Assembly (NCBI RefSeq): GCF_018141525.1
Contig: NZ_CP064655.1
Span: 2,698,501-2,762,500, forward strand
From: Miltoncostaea marina
Lineage (GTDB): Bacteria > Actinomycetota > Thermoleophilia > Miltoncostaeales > Miltoncostaeaceae
Direction: 5' to 3'
Length of the DNA stretch: 64,000 nt
Made by a program: the position numbers and the translations under genes. This document shows, piece by piece, positions 1 through 8,529 of the stretch. Position 1 is the stretch's first letter. Each line of letters begins with the position of its first letter. Under the pieces are notes generated by a model. The model was not told the origin of the DNA, searched no databases, and was given only the letters and a program-made list of their open reading frames with translations.

Positions 1-135
1 GCCGGCGCCGAGGGCGGACTTCGTCACGACCACCACGGAGGCGCCCGCCTCGCGCGCGCTGACGGCCGCGGACATCCCTGCGCCGCCCGACCCGACGACC
101 AGCACGTCGGCGCGCGCATCCGAGAGGCTCGTCAC
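1..135 (-). CDS. FAD-dependent oxidoreductase, N-terminal fragment (runs off left edge)
   Basis: Only the first 45 codons are inside the window. Starting from GTG at 135, the minus strand encodes a beta-strand, the dinucleotide-binding loop GSGGAGMSAAVSAREAG (about residues 15-31), a second strand and then VVVTKSALGAG. This is the flavoprotein N-terminus of the succinate dehydrogenase / fumarate reductase / L-aspartate oxidase superfamily. The substrate cannot be told from this fragment. The gene lies 46 bp downstream of, and in the same direction as, the LysR regulator, which could control it. No convincing Shine-Dalgarno precedes the GTG. Confidence 0.75.
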   Translation of the reverse strand, partial: MTSLSDARADVLVVGSGGAGMSAAVSAREAGASVVVVTKSALGAG

Positions 136-181
136 GTCGGGAGGGTACCCGACGGTTCGGGATGCTTCCAATAAGACATTC

Positions 182-1102
182 TTATGGCGACGGCATCGCC
201 GCGGCCATGTCGCCGAGCTCGGCGCGGGCGAAGTCCATGAAGGCCGAGGTGACCCGCTTGGGCGTGCGCCCCGCGTGGCGCACGGCGAAGAAGTGTCGCT
301 CGAGCCCCGGGCCCTCGAGGCGCAGCGCCACCAGGGTGCCTTCGGCCACCTCGCGCTCCACCGCCAGCCGCGAGATCACGGTGATGCCGAAGCCGTCGAG
401 CACCGCCGCCTTCACCGACTGCTGCAGCCCGAGCTCCATCGCCACGTTGAGGTCGCGGTCGCGCACGCCGCTGCCGCGCAGCGCCGCCTCGACCACCGAC
501 CGCACGCCCGAGCCCTCCTGCTGGATGAGCATCGGCTCGGCCACCAGCTCGTCGAGGCCGACCGACCCCCGGCCGGCCAGCCGGTGCCCCGGCGGCACGA
601 TCGCCACGAGCTCGTCGCGCACGAAGGGCTCGAACACCAGCCCGCGCTGGGGCCGGGCGGCGCCCACGACGCCCAGCTCCAGCTCGTCGTCGAGCACCCG
701 CTCGCACACGGTCTGCGTGTCGCTGACCGCGAGGCTCACCCGCACGTCGGGGTGCGCCGCGTGGAAGGCGCCCAGCAGCCGCGGCAGCAGCACCTCCCCC
801 GGGCCGGTCGAGGAGCCGAGCACCAGCCGCCCGGCCACCCTGGTGCCGATCTCCCCCATCTCACGCTCGAGCTCCGCCTCGAGGCCGATCATCCGCTTCG
901 CGTAGCGGTAGACGACCTCGCCGGCCTCCGTCACGGCCACCCTCCGGCCGCTGCGGTCGAGCAGCCGGTGGCCGAGGCGCTCCTCGAGCGAGCGGATCTG
1001 GAACGACACCGCGGGCTGGGAGACCTCGAGCTCCTCGGCCGCCTGGGAGAAGGAGCCCTTGTCGACGACGGTCCGGAACGTGAGCAGCTGGCGCAGGTCC
1101 AC
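182..1102 (-). CDS. LysR-family transcriptional regulator
   Basis: 306 residues, the usual LysR length. Residues 1-60 form the winged helix-turn-helix: DLRQLLTFRTVVDKGSFSQA, then EELEVSQPAVSFQIRSLEERL with the typical SQPAVS recognition helix. A linker helix leads into the periplasmic-binding-protein-like effector domain (about 90-300). The start is GTG at 1102. The effector is unknown. LysR proteins usually act on a neighbouring or divergent gene, so candidates are the FAD oxidoreductase downstream and lon, which is divergent across a 109-bp gap. The two palindromes in that gap have no T-N11-A LysR core, so I do not assign them to this protein. Confidence 0.93.
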   Translation of the reverse strand: MDLRQLLTFRTVVDKGSFSQAAEELEVSQPAVSFQIRSLEERLGHRLLDRSGRRVAVTEAGEVVYRYAKRMIGLEAELEREMGEIGTRVAGRLVLGSSTGPGEVLLPRLLGAFHAAHPDVRVSLAVSDTQTVCERVLDDELELGVVGAARPQRGLVFEPFVRDELVAIVPPGHRLAGRGSVGLDELVAEPMLIQQEGSGVRSVVEAALRGSGVRDRDLNVAMELGLQQSVKAAVLDGFGITVISRLAVEREVAEGTLVALRLEGPGLERHFFAVRHAGRTPKRVTSAFMDFARAELGDMAAAMPSP

Positions 1103-1127
1103 CGCCGGATCCTACTGGGCGCCCGCG

Positions 1128-1156
1128 TTGCACCCATCGGTTACAAGGGGTAACCT
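1128..1156 (+). promoter_or_regulatory. Candidate lon promoter
   Basis: TTGCAC (1128-1133) and TAACCT (1151-1156) are separated by 17 bp, a plausible sigma-70-type -35/-10 pair. The first GGTTAC palindrome covers the end of the spacer and the -10, as expected for a repressor site. The -10 match is weak, so this is a moderate inference. Confidence 0.4.
1139..1155. promoter_or_regulatory. Palindromic operator 1 upstream of lon (GGTTAC-N5-GTAACC)
   Basis: GGTTACAAGGGGTAACC is a perfect 6-bp inverted repeat with a 5-bp spacer. It is repeated 28 bp downstream with identical arms and a different spacer, so the arms look like the recognised part. It lies in the lysR/lon divergent gap over the candidate -10. 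It resembles neither the HspR HAIR consensus (CTTGAGT-N7-ACTCAAG) nor the ClgR site known for lon in some actinobacteria. Confidence 0.7.
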
Positions 1157-1166
1157 CCCGCAAGGT

Positions 1167-1183
1167 GGTTACGCGAGGTAACC
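1167..1183. promoter_or_regulatory. Palindromic operator 2 upstream of lon (GGTTAC-N5-GTAACC)
   Basis: GGTTACGCGAGGTAACC is the second copy. Its arms match operator 1 exactly and its centre is 28 bp downstream, close to the expected transcription start of lon. Two sites on one face-related spacing suggest cooperative binding by a dimeric regulator. The regulator is not identified. Confidence 0.7.
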
Positions 1184-1211
1184 GTTCCTTCCACAAGGAG
1201 ACGACAGGTCA

Positions 1212-3545
1212 ATGAACCAGGACGACCGTCCGACCATCACCCTCCCGGTCCTCCCGCTCGACGACGCCGTCGTGCTGCCGGGCACGAGCGTGACCTTCCC
1301 GGTGACCTCGCCCGAGCAGGCGGAGGCGCTCGACGGCGCCGTGGACGGGCGCATCCTGCTCGTCCCCCGCATCGACGGACGCTTCGCGGCCCTCGGCGTC
1401 GTGGCGGCGGTCGTCGGCGAGGTGACCCTGCCCGGCGGCGCGCGCGGCGTCGCCATCGAGGCGCTGCACCGCGCCGAGCTCGGTCCTGCCCTCGGCGGGA
1501 CCGCGGGGCTGCGGGTGGCCGCGCGCGAGCGGCCCGACCCGGACGACCCGGGGCCCGAGGCCGCCGCCCTGGCGCGGGAGTACCGCGCCGTCGTGGAGGA
1601 GGTCGCCGACCTGCGCGGCGACCGCGCCCGCGTGGCGCACTTCCTGGCCGGCATCGGCCACCCCGGGCGGCTCGCCGACACGGCGGGCTACGCCCCCGAG
1701 ATCCCCGTCGAGCGCAAGCTCGCCCTGCTCGAGGCCGTCGAGGTCGTCGCGCGCCTGCGGCTGGCCATCGACGCCCAGCGCGAGCGGCTGGCCGACGCGA
1801 GCCTGCGGCGGCGCATCCGCGAGGACGTCACCGAGAACCTCGACCGCACCCAGCGCGAGATGCTGCTGCGCCGCCAGCTCGAGGCGATCCGCCGCGAGCT
1901 CGGCGAGGAGGCCGACGGCGGGGACGACTGGGCCGCGCGCATCGCCGCCTCCGGCATGCCCGCGGCCGCGCGAGCCGAGGCCGAGCGCGAGCTCGGGCGC
2001 CTGGAGCGCCAGCCCGAGGGCGCCGAGGCCGGGATGATCCGCACCTACCTCGAGTGGATGGTCTCGCTGCCCTGGGACGCCCGCTCGGAGGAGCACCTCG
2101 ACGTGGCGGCCGCCCGCGAGGTGCTCGACGCCGACCACGCGGGCCTCGAGGAGGTCAAGGAGCGCATCCTCGAGTACCTCGCCGTGCGCCGGCTGCGCCG
2201 CGAGCGGGGCATGGACGAGGGCCGCGGCGGCGTGATCCTGACGCTCGCCGGCCCGCCCGGGACCGGCAAGACGTCGCTCGGCCAGTCGGTGGCCCGGGCG
2301 CTCGGGCGCGAGTTCGCGCGCATCAGCCTCGGCGGCATCCGCGACGAGGCCGAGATCCGGGGCCACCGGCGCACCTACGTCGGCGCGCTGCCCGGGCGGC
2401 TGGTGCGCGCGCTGCGTGAGGCCGGCACCCGCAACCCGGTGATCATGCTCGACGAGGTCGACAAGGTCGGCGCCGACTGGCGCGGCGACCCGTCGTCGGC
2501 GCTGCTCGAGGTGCTCGACCCGGCGCAGAACCACTCCTTCCGCGACCACTACCTCGACGTGGAGCTCGACCTGTCCGAGGTGCTCTTCATCGCCACCGCG
2601 AACGTGGTCGACACGATCCCGGCGCCGCTGCTCGACCGCATGGAGGTCATCGCGCTCGACGGCTACACCGAGGACGAGAAGCTGGCGATCGCCCGGGGCT
2701 ACCTGCTGCCCCGCCAGATCGAGCGCAACGGCCTGCGCCCGGACGAGGTCGAGATGGACGACGACGCCGTCCGCGCCGTGATCGGCGACTACACCCGCGA
2801 GGCCGGCGTGCGGAACCTCGAGCGCGAGCTCGGCAAGGTGCTGCGCAAGGTGGCGCGCCGGGTGGCCGAGGGCCAGGAGGGCCGCGTGCGCATCGGCACG
2901 GCGGAGATCGAGGACGCCCTGGGGCGGCCCCGCTTCCACCACGAGGCGGCCGAGCGCACGGCCACGCCGGGCGTGGCCACCGGCCTGGCCGTGACGGGCA
3001 CGGGCGGCGACGTCCTGTTCGTCGAGGCGAGCGCGATGCCCGCCGACGGCCCCGGCGAGCGGCTGGTGATCACCGGCCAGCTCGGCGACGTCATGCGCGA
3101 GTCGGCGCGCATCGCCCTCTCGTGGACCCGGTCCCACGCAGCCGAGATCGGCGTCGACCCCGACGCGCTCGCCGGCAGGGAGGTGCACCTGCACGTGCCC
3201 GCCGGCGCGGTGCCGAAGGACGGCCCCTCGGCCGGCGTCACGATGGTCACGGCGCTCGCGTCGCTGGCCTCGGGGCGCGCGGTGCGCCCGACGGTCGGGA
3301 TGACCGGCGAGGTGACGCTCCAGGGCCGGGTGCTGCCGATCGGTGGCCTCAAGCAGAAGGTGCTGGCCGCCCACCGGGCCGGGCTCACGGACGTCGTGAT
3401 CCCGGAGCGCAACCGGCGCGACCTGGACGACGTGCCGGCGGCGGTGCTCGAGCAGGTGCGCATCCACCCCGTGCTCACCGTGCGGGAGGTGCTCGACGTC
3501 GCCCTCGAGCCCGCCTGCGACCGCGGCGAGGCGCTCGCGGCGTAG
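1212..3545 (+). CDS. lon: ATP-dependent Lon protease
   Basis: 777 residues, a typical LonA. It degrades misfolded and regulatory proteins in the cytoplasm, driven by ATP. The N-terminal LON substrate-binding domain (about 9-190, [15 protein letters not shown]) is followed by helical linkers. The AAA+ module has Walker [10 protein letters not shown] near residue 348 and Walker [10 protein letters not shown] near 412. The C-terminal protease domain has the catalytic Ser in DGPSAGVTM (near 672) and the catalytic Lys in [11 protein letters not shown] (near 715). ATG at 1212 has AAGGAG upstream (1195-1200). An HxlR regulator follows after 25 bp and may be cotranscribed. The twin palindromes upstream suggest dedicated control, probably stress-linked. 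Confidence 0.97.
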   Translation: MNQDDRPTITLPVLPLDDAVVLPGTSVTFPVTSPEQAEALDGAVDGRILLVPRIDGRFAALGVVAAVVGEVTLPGGARGVAIEALHRAELGPALGGTAGLRVAARERPDPDDPGPEAAALAREYRAVVEEVADLRGDRARVAHFLAGIGHPGRLADTAGYAPEIPVERKLALLEAVEVVARLRLAIDAQRERLADASLRRRIREDVTENLDRTQREMLLRRQLEAIRRELGEEADGGDDWAARIAASGMPAAARAEAERELGRLERQPEGAEAGMIRTYLEWMVSLPWDARSEEHLDVAAAREVLDADHAGLEEVKERILEYLAVRRLRRERGMDEGRGGVILTLAGPPGTGKTSLGQSVARALGREFARISLGGIRDEAEIRGHRRTYVGALPGRLVRALREAGTRNPVIMLDEVDKVGADWRGDPSSALLEVLDPAQNHSFRDHYLDVELDLSEVLFIATANVVDTIPAPLLDRMEVIALDGYTEDEKLAIARGYLLPRQIERNGLRPDEVEMDDDAVRAVIGDYTREAGVRNLERELGKVLRKVARRVAEGQEGRVRIGTAEIEDALGRPRFHHEAAERTATPGVATGLAVTGTGGDVLFVEASAMPADGPGERLVITGQLGDVMRESARIALSWTRSHAAEIGVDPDALAGREVHLHVPAGAVPKDGPSAGVTMVTALASLASGRAVRPTVGMTGEVTLQGRVLPIGGLKQKVLAAHRAGLTDVVIPERNRRDLDDVPAAVLEQVRIHPVLTVREVLDVALEPACDRGEALAA

Positions 3546-3570
3546 CGCCGGACAGGGCAGGATCACGGCG

Positions 3571-3930
3571 ATGGACCGCTGTCGCTCACGCCCGCAGGTG
3601 TGCCACCGCTACCAGCGCGCGGCCGAGCTCCTCGGCCGCCGCTGGAGCGCGGCGGTGATCCGGGCGGCCATGGAGGGCCCCGCCCGGTTCACCGAGATCC
3701 GCTCCTCCGTGGAGGGGCTGTCGGCGCGCCTGCTCGCGGAACGGCTGCGCGAGCTGGAGGCCGCGGGGCTGATGGAGCGGCGCGAGCTGGGAGGCGGCGC
3801 GGTGGAGTACCGCCTCACCGAGAAGGGCCGGGCCCTGTCGCGCGTCGTGCGGGAGATCGAGGCCTGGGTGGCGGACTGGGAGCCCGAGGGCGCGCCCGCC
3901 CGCGACCCCTCCCGCGGCGGGACGCGATGA
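3571..3930 (+). CDS. HxlR-family (MarR-like winged-helix) transcriptional regulator
   Basis: 119 residues. The N-terminal CRSRPQVCHRYQRAAELLGRRW matches the HxlR pattern in which a Cys precedes the winged helix and a conserved 'GxRWS/T' segment starts helix 1. FTEIRSSVEGLSARLLAERLRELEAAGLMER is the recognition helix and wing. YRLTEKGRAL is the typical family C-terminal motif. The Cys residues near the N-terminus suggest redox or electrophile sensing, as in YodB/HypR-type members (inference). The stop codon overlaps the start of the ruined PPOX gene by 4 nt, so the pair was once a regulator-oxidoreductase operon. Confidence 0.9.
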   Translation: MDRCRSRPQVCHRYQRAAELLGRRWSAAVIRAAMEGPARFTEIRSSVEGLSARLLAERLRELEAAGLMERRELGGGAVEYRLTEKGRALSRVVREIEAWVADWEPEGAPARDPSRGGTR

Positions 3931-4230
3931 GCCGCATCCCCGCGCCGGTCCGGGCGCTGCCGGCGGCGCCGAACCCCGCGCACCTCGCCACGGTCCTCCC
4001 GGACGGCGCGCCGCACTCCTCGCGCGACGACCCTACGAACAGTGCGACGTCCGCTGGCACGTCGTGGAGCGACTGAGGGGCGACGCCGCCCTCGGGGTGG
4101 CCGACCGGCTGGGCGTGAAGTACACCGGCCGCCCCTCTCCGGTCCGATCGCCCGCTTCGCCGGCCTACGTGGTGGAGGGCGCGCAGGCGCACCACCTGGA
4201 GCCGCCCGTCACGCCCGACCGACGGGCGGG
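3927..4230 (+). pseudogene. Remnant of a PPOX-class (pyridoxamine-phosphate-oxidase-fold, F420/FMN) oxidoreductase
   Basis: ATG at 3927 overlaps the hxlR stop (ATGA) and opens with the family N-terminus: IPAPVRALPAAPNPAHLATV then LPDGAPHS (to about 4020). The frame then goes out of register and stops at 4074-4076. In the next frame, 4028 onward encodes the family C-terminal half: RRPYEQCDVRWHVVERLRGD, then ADRLGVKYTGRPSP and YVVEG. About 35-40 residues of the middle beta-barrel are missing and the halves are in different frames. This is an internal deletion plus frameshift, so the product cannot be functional. The end point is approximate. Assignment rests on recalled family pattern, not on a search. 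Confidence 0.75.
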
Positions 4231-4249
4231 CGGGCCCACGGGGCGGGCG

Positions 4250-4444
4250 CTAGCGGGTGCTGAAGTGGTGCTCCTCGCGGTCGCACCAGAAGACGAGGCC
4301 GGTGTCCTCGTGGCGGGCCACGCAGGCGCACTCGCCGCCGTGGTCCGGGCAGGGGCGCCGCACGCGGGAGAGCAGGCCCCAGGGGGCGACCGGATCGGCC
4401 CCCGACGGGAGGTGTTCGACGGCGGTGCGTTCGACGACGGTCAT
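4250..4444 (-). CDS. Small Cys-rich protein, unknown function
   Basis: 64 residues. The first half (MTVVERTAVEHLPSGADPVA) is unremarkable. The second half carries CPDHGGECACVARHEDTG, then FWCDREEHHF, giving four cysteines and several histidines that could form a small metal site. ATG at 4444 overlaps the stop of the upstream dehydratase gene (ATGA), so translation is coupled. It is the last gene of the surface-sugar cluster. I do not recognise the family. Size and Cys/His content suggest a zinc-ribbon-like or regulatory accessory protein (inference only). Confidence 0.6.
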   Translation of the reverse strand: MTVVERTAVEHLPSGADPVAPWGLLSRVRRPCPDHGGECACVARHEDTGLVFWCDREEHHFSTR

Positions 4445-6360
4445 GCTCGCTCTCCGGGGGTGATGGAGGGTGGTGTCACCGGGTCTTCGCCACGGCGCTG
4501 GGGGACCCTGCCGCCGCGAAGGGCGATCCAGAGGGCCTCTGCGACCGGCTCGGGCCGGCCGTCTGCGGCGCGCGCGGCGAGCTCCTCGAGCCCGGCGCGC
4601 AGGACGTCGGGGTCGATGGCCGGCCGCGTGGCCCGCATGATCTTGCCATACCTGGTCGGCGTGACCTCCTCGTCCACGTTGAAGAGCTCCTCGTGGAGCT
4701 TCTCCCCCGGGCGGATGCCGACCACCTCGATGGCGATGTCGCGGCCGGGCTCGTGGCCCGACAGCTCGATCATCCGGCGGGCGAGGTCCATGATCCGGAC
4801 CGGCTCGCCCATGTCGAGCACGAAGACGTCGCCGCCCTCGGCGATGCCGGTCGCCTCGATCACGAGCTGCACCGCCTCCGGGATCGTCATGAAGAAACGG
4901 GTCATCTCGGCGTGCGTCACCGTGACCGGGCCGCCCTGCTCGATCTGCCGCTGGAAGATCGGCAGCACCGATCCCGAGCTGCCGAGCACGTTGCCGAACC
5001 GCACGGCCGCGAAGCGGGTTGACGAGGTGGCCCCCGCCGCCTCGATGACCCGCTCGGCCAGCGCCTTCGAGGCGCCCATCACCGTCTCCGGCTCGACGGC
5101 CTTGTCGGTCGAGATCAGGCAGAAGCGCTCGACGCCGTAGCGGTCGGAGAGGTCGGTCAGCACGGCGGTGCCGAGCACGTTGTTGGCCACGGCCTGGAGC
5201 GGGTTGAGCTCCATCATGGGCACGTGCTTGTAGGCCGCCGCGTGGAAGACGATCTCGGGCCGCTCGCCGTCGAAGACGCGCTCCATGGAGCGCGGGTCGC
5301 GGCAGTCGGCGATGACCGGCACGAGCATCCCGGCGTGCCCGCGCTCGCGCAGCTCGAGGTCGATCTCGAACAGGTTGTTCTCGCCGTGGTCGACCATCAC
5401 GAGCCGGCGCGCGCCGATGGCGGCCACCTGGCGGCACAGCTCGCTGCCGATCGAGCCGCCGGCGCCGGTGACCAGCACGGAGCGCCCGTTGAGGTAGCGG
5501 GCCACGCGGGCGAAGTCGATCTCGACCGGCGCGCGGCCCAGCACGTCCTCCACCCGCACCTCGCGCAGCTGGCTGACCGTCACCTCGCCGGTGATCAGCT
5601 CCGGCAGGCCCGGCAGGGTGGTGCACGGCACGCCGGCGCGCCGGCAGGTCTCGACGATCTCCTGGCGCACCCGGCCGGGGGCCGAGGGCATGGCGATGAT
5701 CACCTCGTCCACCTGCACCTCGCGCAGCACGCGCGCCAGGTCGGCCCGGGTGCCGCGCACGCGCGTGCCGTGCACCCGCAGGCGGCGCTTGCGCGGGTCG
5801 TCGTCGATCAGGCCCACCGGCTGGTAGCCAAGCGAGCGGTTGCGCTTCATCTCCCGCAGCAGCGTGATGCCGGCGTCGCCTGCGCCGCAGATCAGCACGT
5901 CGCGGCCGGTGGCCACCAGCTCGGAGCGCGGCGGCCGCTCGATGACGCTGCGCACGGCGAAGCGCGCCCCGCCCACCAGCACGAGGGTCAGCACCAGGTC
6001 GAAGACCAGCACGCCGCGGGGGATCGGCACGACGTCGCCGGGGCGCCACTGGGAGAGGAGCGCCGTGAGGATGAGGCTCGACGCCGCGACCGCCAGGACG
6101 ATCGCCTGCAGGTCGCGCACGCTCGTGAAGCGCCACCACTTGGTGTAGAAGCGCATCGCCGCGAACGTGACCATCTTCACCGCGACCACGATGCCGACGG
6201 TGGCCGCGAACAGCTTCTCGTAGCGCCCGGGCGGGTCGCCGTCGAAGCGGAAGTAGAAGGCCAGCCAGTAGGCGGCCGCCACGAGGCCGGCGTCGACCGC
6301 GACCTGGCCGGCGCGGTGGGCGAAGGCGCGGGGGCTCCAGTTGAGCGGAGCGCGGCTCAC
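4441..6360 (-). CDS. Membrane-anchored nucleoside-diphosphate-sugar 4,6-dehydratase (CapD/WbpM/PglF family)
   Basis: 639 residues. The N-terminus has about four membrane segments (about 18-36, 48-70, 82-102, 112-132). A CoA-binding-like Rossmann fold with GAGDAG (near 157) follows, then the extended SDR domain starting TGAGGSIGSELCRQ (near 293). The active-site stretch STDKAVEPETVMGASK has Met where ordinary SDRs have Tyr, as known for WbpM/PglF/CapD inverting dehydratases. These convert UDP-GlcNAc-type sugars to 4-keto-6-deoxy sugars at the inner membrane. GTG at 6360 overlaps the stop of the DUF354 gene (GTGA). With the DegT aminotransferase two genes upstream it forms a plausible route to a 4-amino-4,6-dideoxy sugar for surface glycans. 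Confidence 0.92.
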   Translation of the reverse strand: MSRAPLNWSPRAFAHRAGQVAVDAGLVAAAYWLAFYFRFDGDPPGRYEKLFAATVGIVVAVKMVTFAAMRFYTKWWRFTSVRDLQAIVLAVAASSLILTALLSQWRPGDVVPIPRGVLVFDLVLTLVLVGGARFAVRSVIERPPRSELVATGRDVLICGAGDAGITLLREMKRNRSLGYQPVGLIDDDPRKRRLRVHGTRVRGTRADLARVLREVQVDEVIIAMPSAPGRVRQEIVETCRRAGVPCTTLPGLPELITGEVTVSQLREVRVEDVLGRAPVEIDFARVARYLNGRSVLVTGAGGSIGSELCRQVAAIGARRLVMVDHGENNLFEIDLELRERGHAGMLVPVIADCRDPRSMERVFDGERPEIVFHAAAYKHVPMMELNPLQAVANNVLGTAVLTDLSDRYGVERFCLISTDKAVEPETVMGASKALAERVIEAAGATSSTRFAAVRFGNVLGSSGSVLPIFQRQIEQGGPVTVTHAEMTRFFMTIPEAVQLVIEATGIAEGGDVFVLDMGEPVRIMDLARRMIELSGHEPGRDIAIEVVGIRPGEKLHEELFNVDEEVTPTRYGKIMRATRPAIDPDVLRAGLEELAARAADGRPEPVAEALWIALRGGRVPQRRGEDPVTPPSITPGERA

Positions 6361-7376
6361 GAGAGGGGCAGTGTAGCCGGGGTCGCCCCCAGAATCAGGT
6401 CGATCAGCACCTCGGGGTCGCGCAGGGGCGGCGCGGCCGCTCGCGGCCGGCGCTCCAGGACGACGTCCCCGGCGTGCTCCAGCCGGCGCAGGCGCCCCTC
6501 CTCGATGAGCCGCCGGTCGACGGCGCCGAGGCGGGCGGCGAACGGCGTGTAGGCGGGCACGCCGAGCGCCGCCGCCTCGCGGTTCATCGTGCCGCCGGCG
6601 CTCACCACGAGGTCGGCGGCCGCCACGAGGCTCGGCCCGTCGACCGGGCGGACGGGGACGATCGCCGCGCCGCCGGCGAGCGCCGCGCGTTGCTCGGCGG
6701 TGCGGGGCAGCACGACGACCTGGACGCCGGGCTCGGCCAGCAGGCGCTCGAGCGTGCGGCCGAACAGGTCGGTGGAGGCGCCGCGGTGGTAGAGGGTCAC
6801 CTCCGGCGGCGGGCGCAGCACCGCCACGAGGCGGTCCGGGTCGAGCCCCAGCTCGGCCAGCACGCCGTCGTCCATCGCGTGGTCGGCGAGGTAGTACTCC
6901 TCCTTCAGCCCCGGGTAGCGCACCAGCTTCGGCGGCCGGATGCCGTAGGGCGCGAGCGCCGCCTCGGAGATCGCCGACGGCACCAGCACCCGGGTGGCGA
7001 GCCGCCCGTTCCAATGGTGCATGGCGGCGGCGAACTCGTAGTCGAACATCGTCACCTGCGGCGTGCCGGCCAGGCGCGCCGCGAGCGGCTGGTCGGTGGA
7101 GCCGTGGGCCACGGCCAGGTCGAAGCGCTCGCGACGCGCGAACCGGGCGAGCGCGGCCGAGCGGCCGGCCATCGCCCGCGCCTTGCCGCGGCGCGATCCG
7201 CCGCCGTGGGCGCCCACGGACACGTGCTCGATGCCGAAGCGCTCCAGCAGCCCGATCGTCTGCGCGAACTCGCGGGCGGTGACGACCACCTCGCAGCCGC
7301 GGGCCCGCAGGCGCTCGATCAGCGGCCGGAAGATGACGACGTGCGGGGAGTTCGTGATGTCGACCCAGACCCTCAG
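6357..7376 (-). CDS. DUF354 family protein (glycosyltransferase-B-like), apparent CTG start
   Basis: 339 residues from CTG at 7376. The product starts xRVWVDITNSPHVVIFRPLI, the classic DUF354 opening (usually M-R-I-W-I-D-I-T-N-x-P-H). It continues with AHGSTDQPLAARLAG, a TMFDYEFAA segment and a C-terminal SAGGTMNREAAALGVPAYT region like the nucleotide-sugar-binding half of MurG or UDP-GlcNAc 2-epimerase folds. There is no ATG, GTG or TTG between the upstream stop and this point. GGGAGG (7384-7389) sits 7 nt before the CTG, so CTG initiation is the best reading. It lies 38 bp after the DegT gene and overlaps the dehydratase gene by 4 nt. Function is probably in surface polysaccharide assembly. 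Confidence 0.85.
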   Translation of the reverse strand: MRVWVDITNSPHVVIFRPLIERLRARGCEVVVTAREFAQTIGLLERFGIEHVSVGAHGGGSRRGKARAMAGRSAALARFARRERFDLAVAHGSTDQPLAARLAGTPQVTMFDYEFAAAMHHWNGRLATRVLVPSAISEAALAPYGIRPPKLVRYPGLKEEYYLADHAMDDGVLAELGLDPDRLVAVLRPPPEVTLYHRGASTDLFGRTLERLLAEPGVQVVVLPRTAEQRAALAGGAAIVPVRPVDGPSLVAAADLVVSAGGTMNREAAALGVPAYTPFAARLGAVDRRLIEEGRLRRLEHAGDVVLERRPRAAAPPLRDPEVLIDLILGATPATLPLS

Positions 7377-7383
7377 GCCGTCG

Positions 7384-7389
7384 CCTCCC
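7384..7389 (-). promoter_or_regulatory. Ribosome binding site that fixes a CTG start
   Basis: The minus strand reads GGGAGG followed by seven bases and then CTG, which begins the conserved DUF354 N-terminus. The quality and spacing of this site are the main evidence that CTG is the initiation codon. Confidence 0.65.
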
Positions 7390-7414
7390 GCCCCGTGTGC
7401 CGTGCGACCGCCCG

Positions 7415-8512
7415 TCAGCCCGCGCGCGCGACCGCGGCGACCACCTCGGCCACCTGCTCGCGCGTCAGGTTCGGGTGCATGGGCAGGGCGAGCGCGGTGC
7501 GCGCGCACTCCTCGGCCACGGGGAGGTCGCCCGCCGAGTACCCCAGCCGCGCGAAGACCGGCTGCAGGTGCATCGGGATGCCGTAGTAGACGGCGCTCGC
7601 CACGCCGGCCTCGGCCAGCGCCGCCCGCACGTCGTCGCGGCGCGGGTGGCGGGCCATGTAGAGGTGGAAGATGTGCCGCGCCCCCTCGGCGACCGCCGGC
7701 AGGGCCATGTGCTCGCCGAGCCCCTCCTCGGCGTACCAGGCCGCGGCCTGGGCGCGGCGGGCGTTCCAGTCGTCGAGGTGCGGGTAGAAGACCCGGATGA
7801 TCGCCGCCTGCAGGTCGTCGAGGCGCGAGTTGTAGCCGACCTCCTCGAAGACGACCTTGTCCTTCGAGCCGTGGAAGCGCAGGCGCCGCACCCGGTCGGC
7901 GAGCTCCTCGTCGCGGCACACGACCATGCCGCCGTCGCCCATGCCGGGGAAGTTCTTCGTCGGGAAGAAGCTGATCGTCGCCGCGTCGCCGAAGGTGGCG
8001 ATCTCGCCGTCGGGGGTGCTCGCGCCGAAGGCCTGCGCCGAGTCCTCCACCACCACCAGCCCGTGCTCGCGAGCGATCGCCATGATCGCGGTCATGTCGG
8101 CCGGGTGGCCGAAGATGTGCACCGGCAGGATCGCGCGGGTGCGCGGCCCGATGCGCTCGCGCACGCGCTCGGGGTCGAGGCAGTACGTGCGCGGGTCGAT
8201 GTCGCAGAACACCGGCGTGGCGCCCACCCGGGCGATGGCCTCGGCCGTCGCGTAGAAGGTGTAGGGCGTCGTGATGACCTCGTCGCCCGGGCCGATGTCC
8301 AGCGCGTGCAGCGCGATCACCAGGGCGTCGGTGCCGTTCGCCACCCCGGCGCAGGGGCGCCCGCCGAGCCGCTCCGAGACGGTCGCCTCGAGCGCGCGGC
8401 CCTCCGGGCCGAGGATGAACCGCCCGGAGTCGAGCACCCCGGCGACGGCGGCGTCGATCTCGGCGCGCAGGGGCCCGTACTGGGCCTGGATGTCCATGAG
8501 GGGGACGGCCAC
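7415..8512 (-). CDS. DegT/DnrJ/EryC1/StrS family PLP-dependent sugar aminotransferase
   Basis: 365 residues from GTG at 8512 (VAVPLMDIQAQYGPL). An internal ATG at 8497 would remove the conserved VPL. The family pattern is clear: GVANGTDALVIALHALDIGPGDEVITTPYTF, VVEDSAQAFGA, and ISFFPTKNFPGMGDGG with the PLP-binding Lys in FPTKN. YNSRLDDLQAAI follows, and the C-terminal substrate lid includes YYGIPMHLQPVF. It transfers an amino group to a keto sugar nucleotide, most likely the product of the CapD-like dehydratase in the same operon. It follows the sensor kinase by 17 bp. No strong Shine-Dalgarno precedes the GTG. Confidence 0.93.
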   Translation of the reverse strand: MAVPLMDIQAQYGPLRAEIDAAVAGVLDSGRFILGPEGRALEATVSERLGGRPCAGVANGTDALVIALHALDIGPGDEVITTPYTFYATAEAIARVGATPVFCDIDPRTYCLDPERVRERIGPRTRAILPVHIFGHPADMTAIMAIAREHGLVVVEDSAQAFGASTPDGEIATFGDAATISFFPTKNFPGMGDGGMVVCRDEELADRVRRLRFHGSKDKVVFEEVGYNSRLDDLQAAIIRVFYPHLDDWNARRAQAAAWYAEEGLGEHMALPAVAEGARHIFHLYMARHPRRDDVRAALAEAGVASAVYYGIPMHLQPVFARLGYSAGDLPVAEECARTALALPMHPNLTREQVAEVVAAVARAG

Positions 8513-8529
8513 GGCGGCGCGGGACGCTA

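Noticed and set aside
1139-1183. LysR or HspR binding sites for the twin palindromes
   Set aside because: Arms GGTTAC/GTAACC lack a T-N11-A core and do not match CTTGAGT/ACTCAAG.
1209-3566. 785-residue minus-strand open frame opposite lon
   Set aside because: It is the antisense shadow of lon; the lon motifs are complete on the plus strand.
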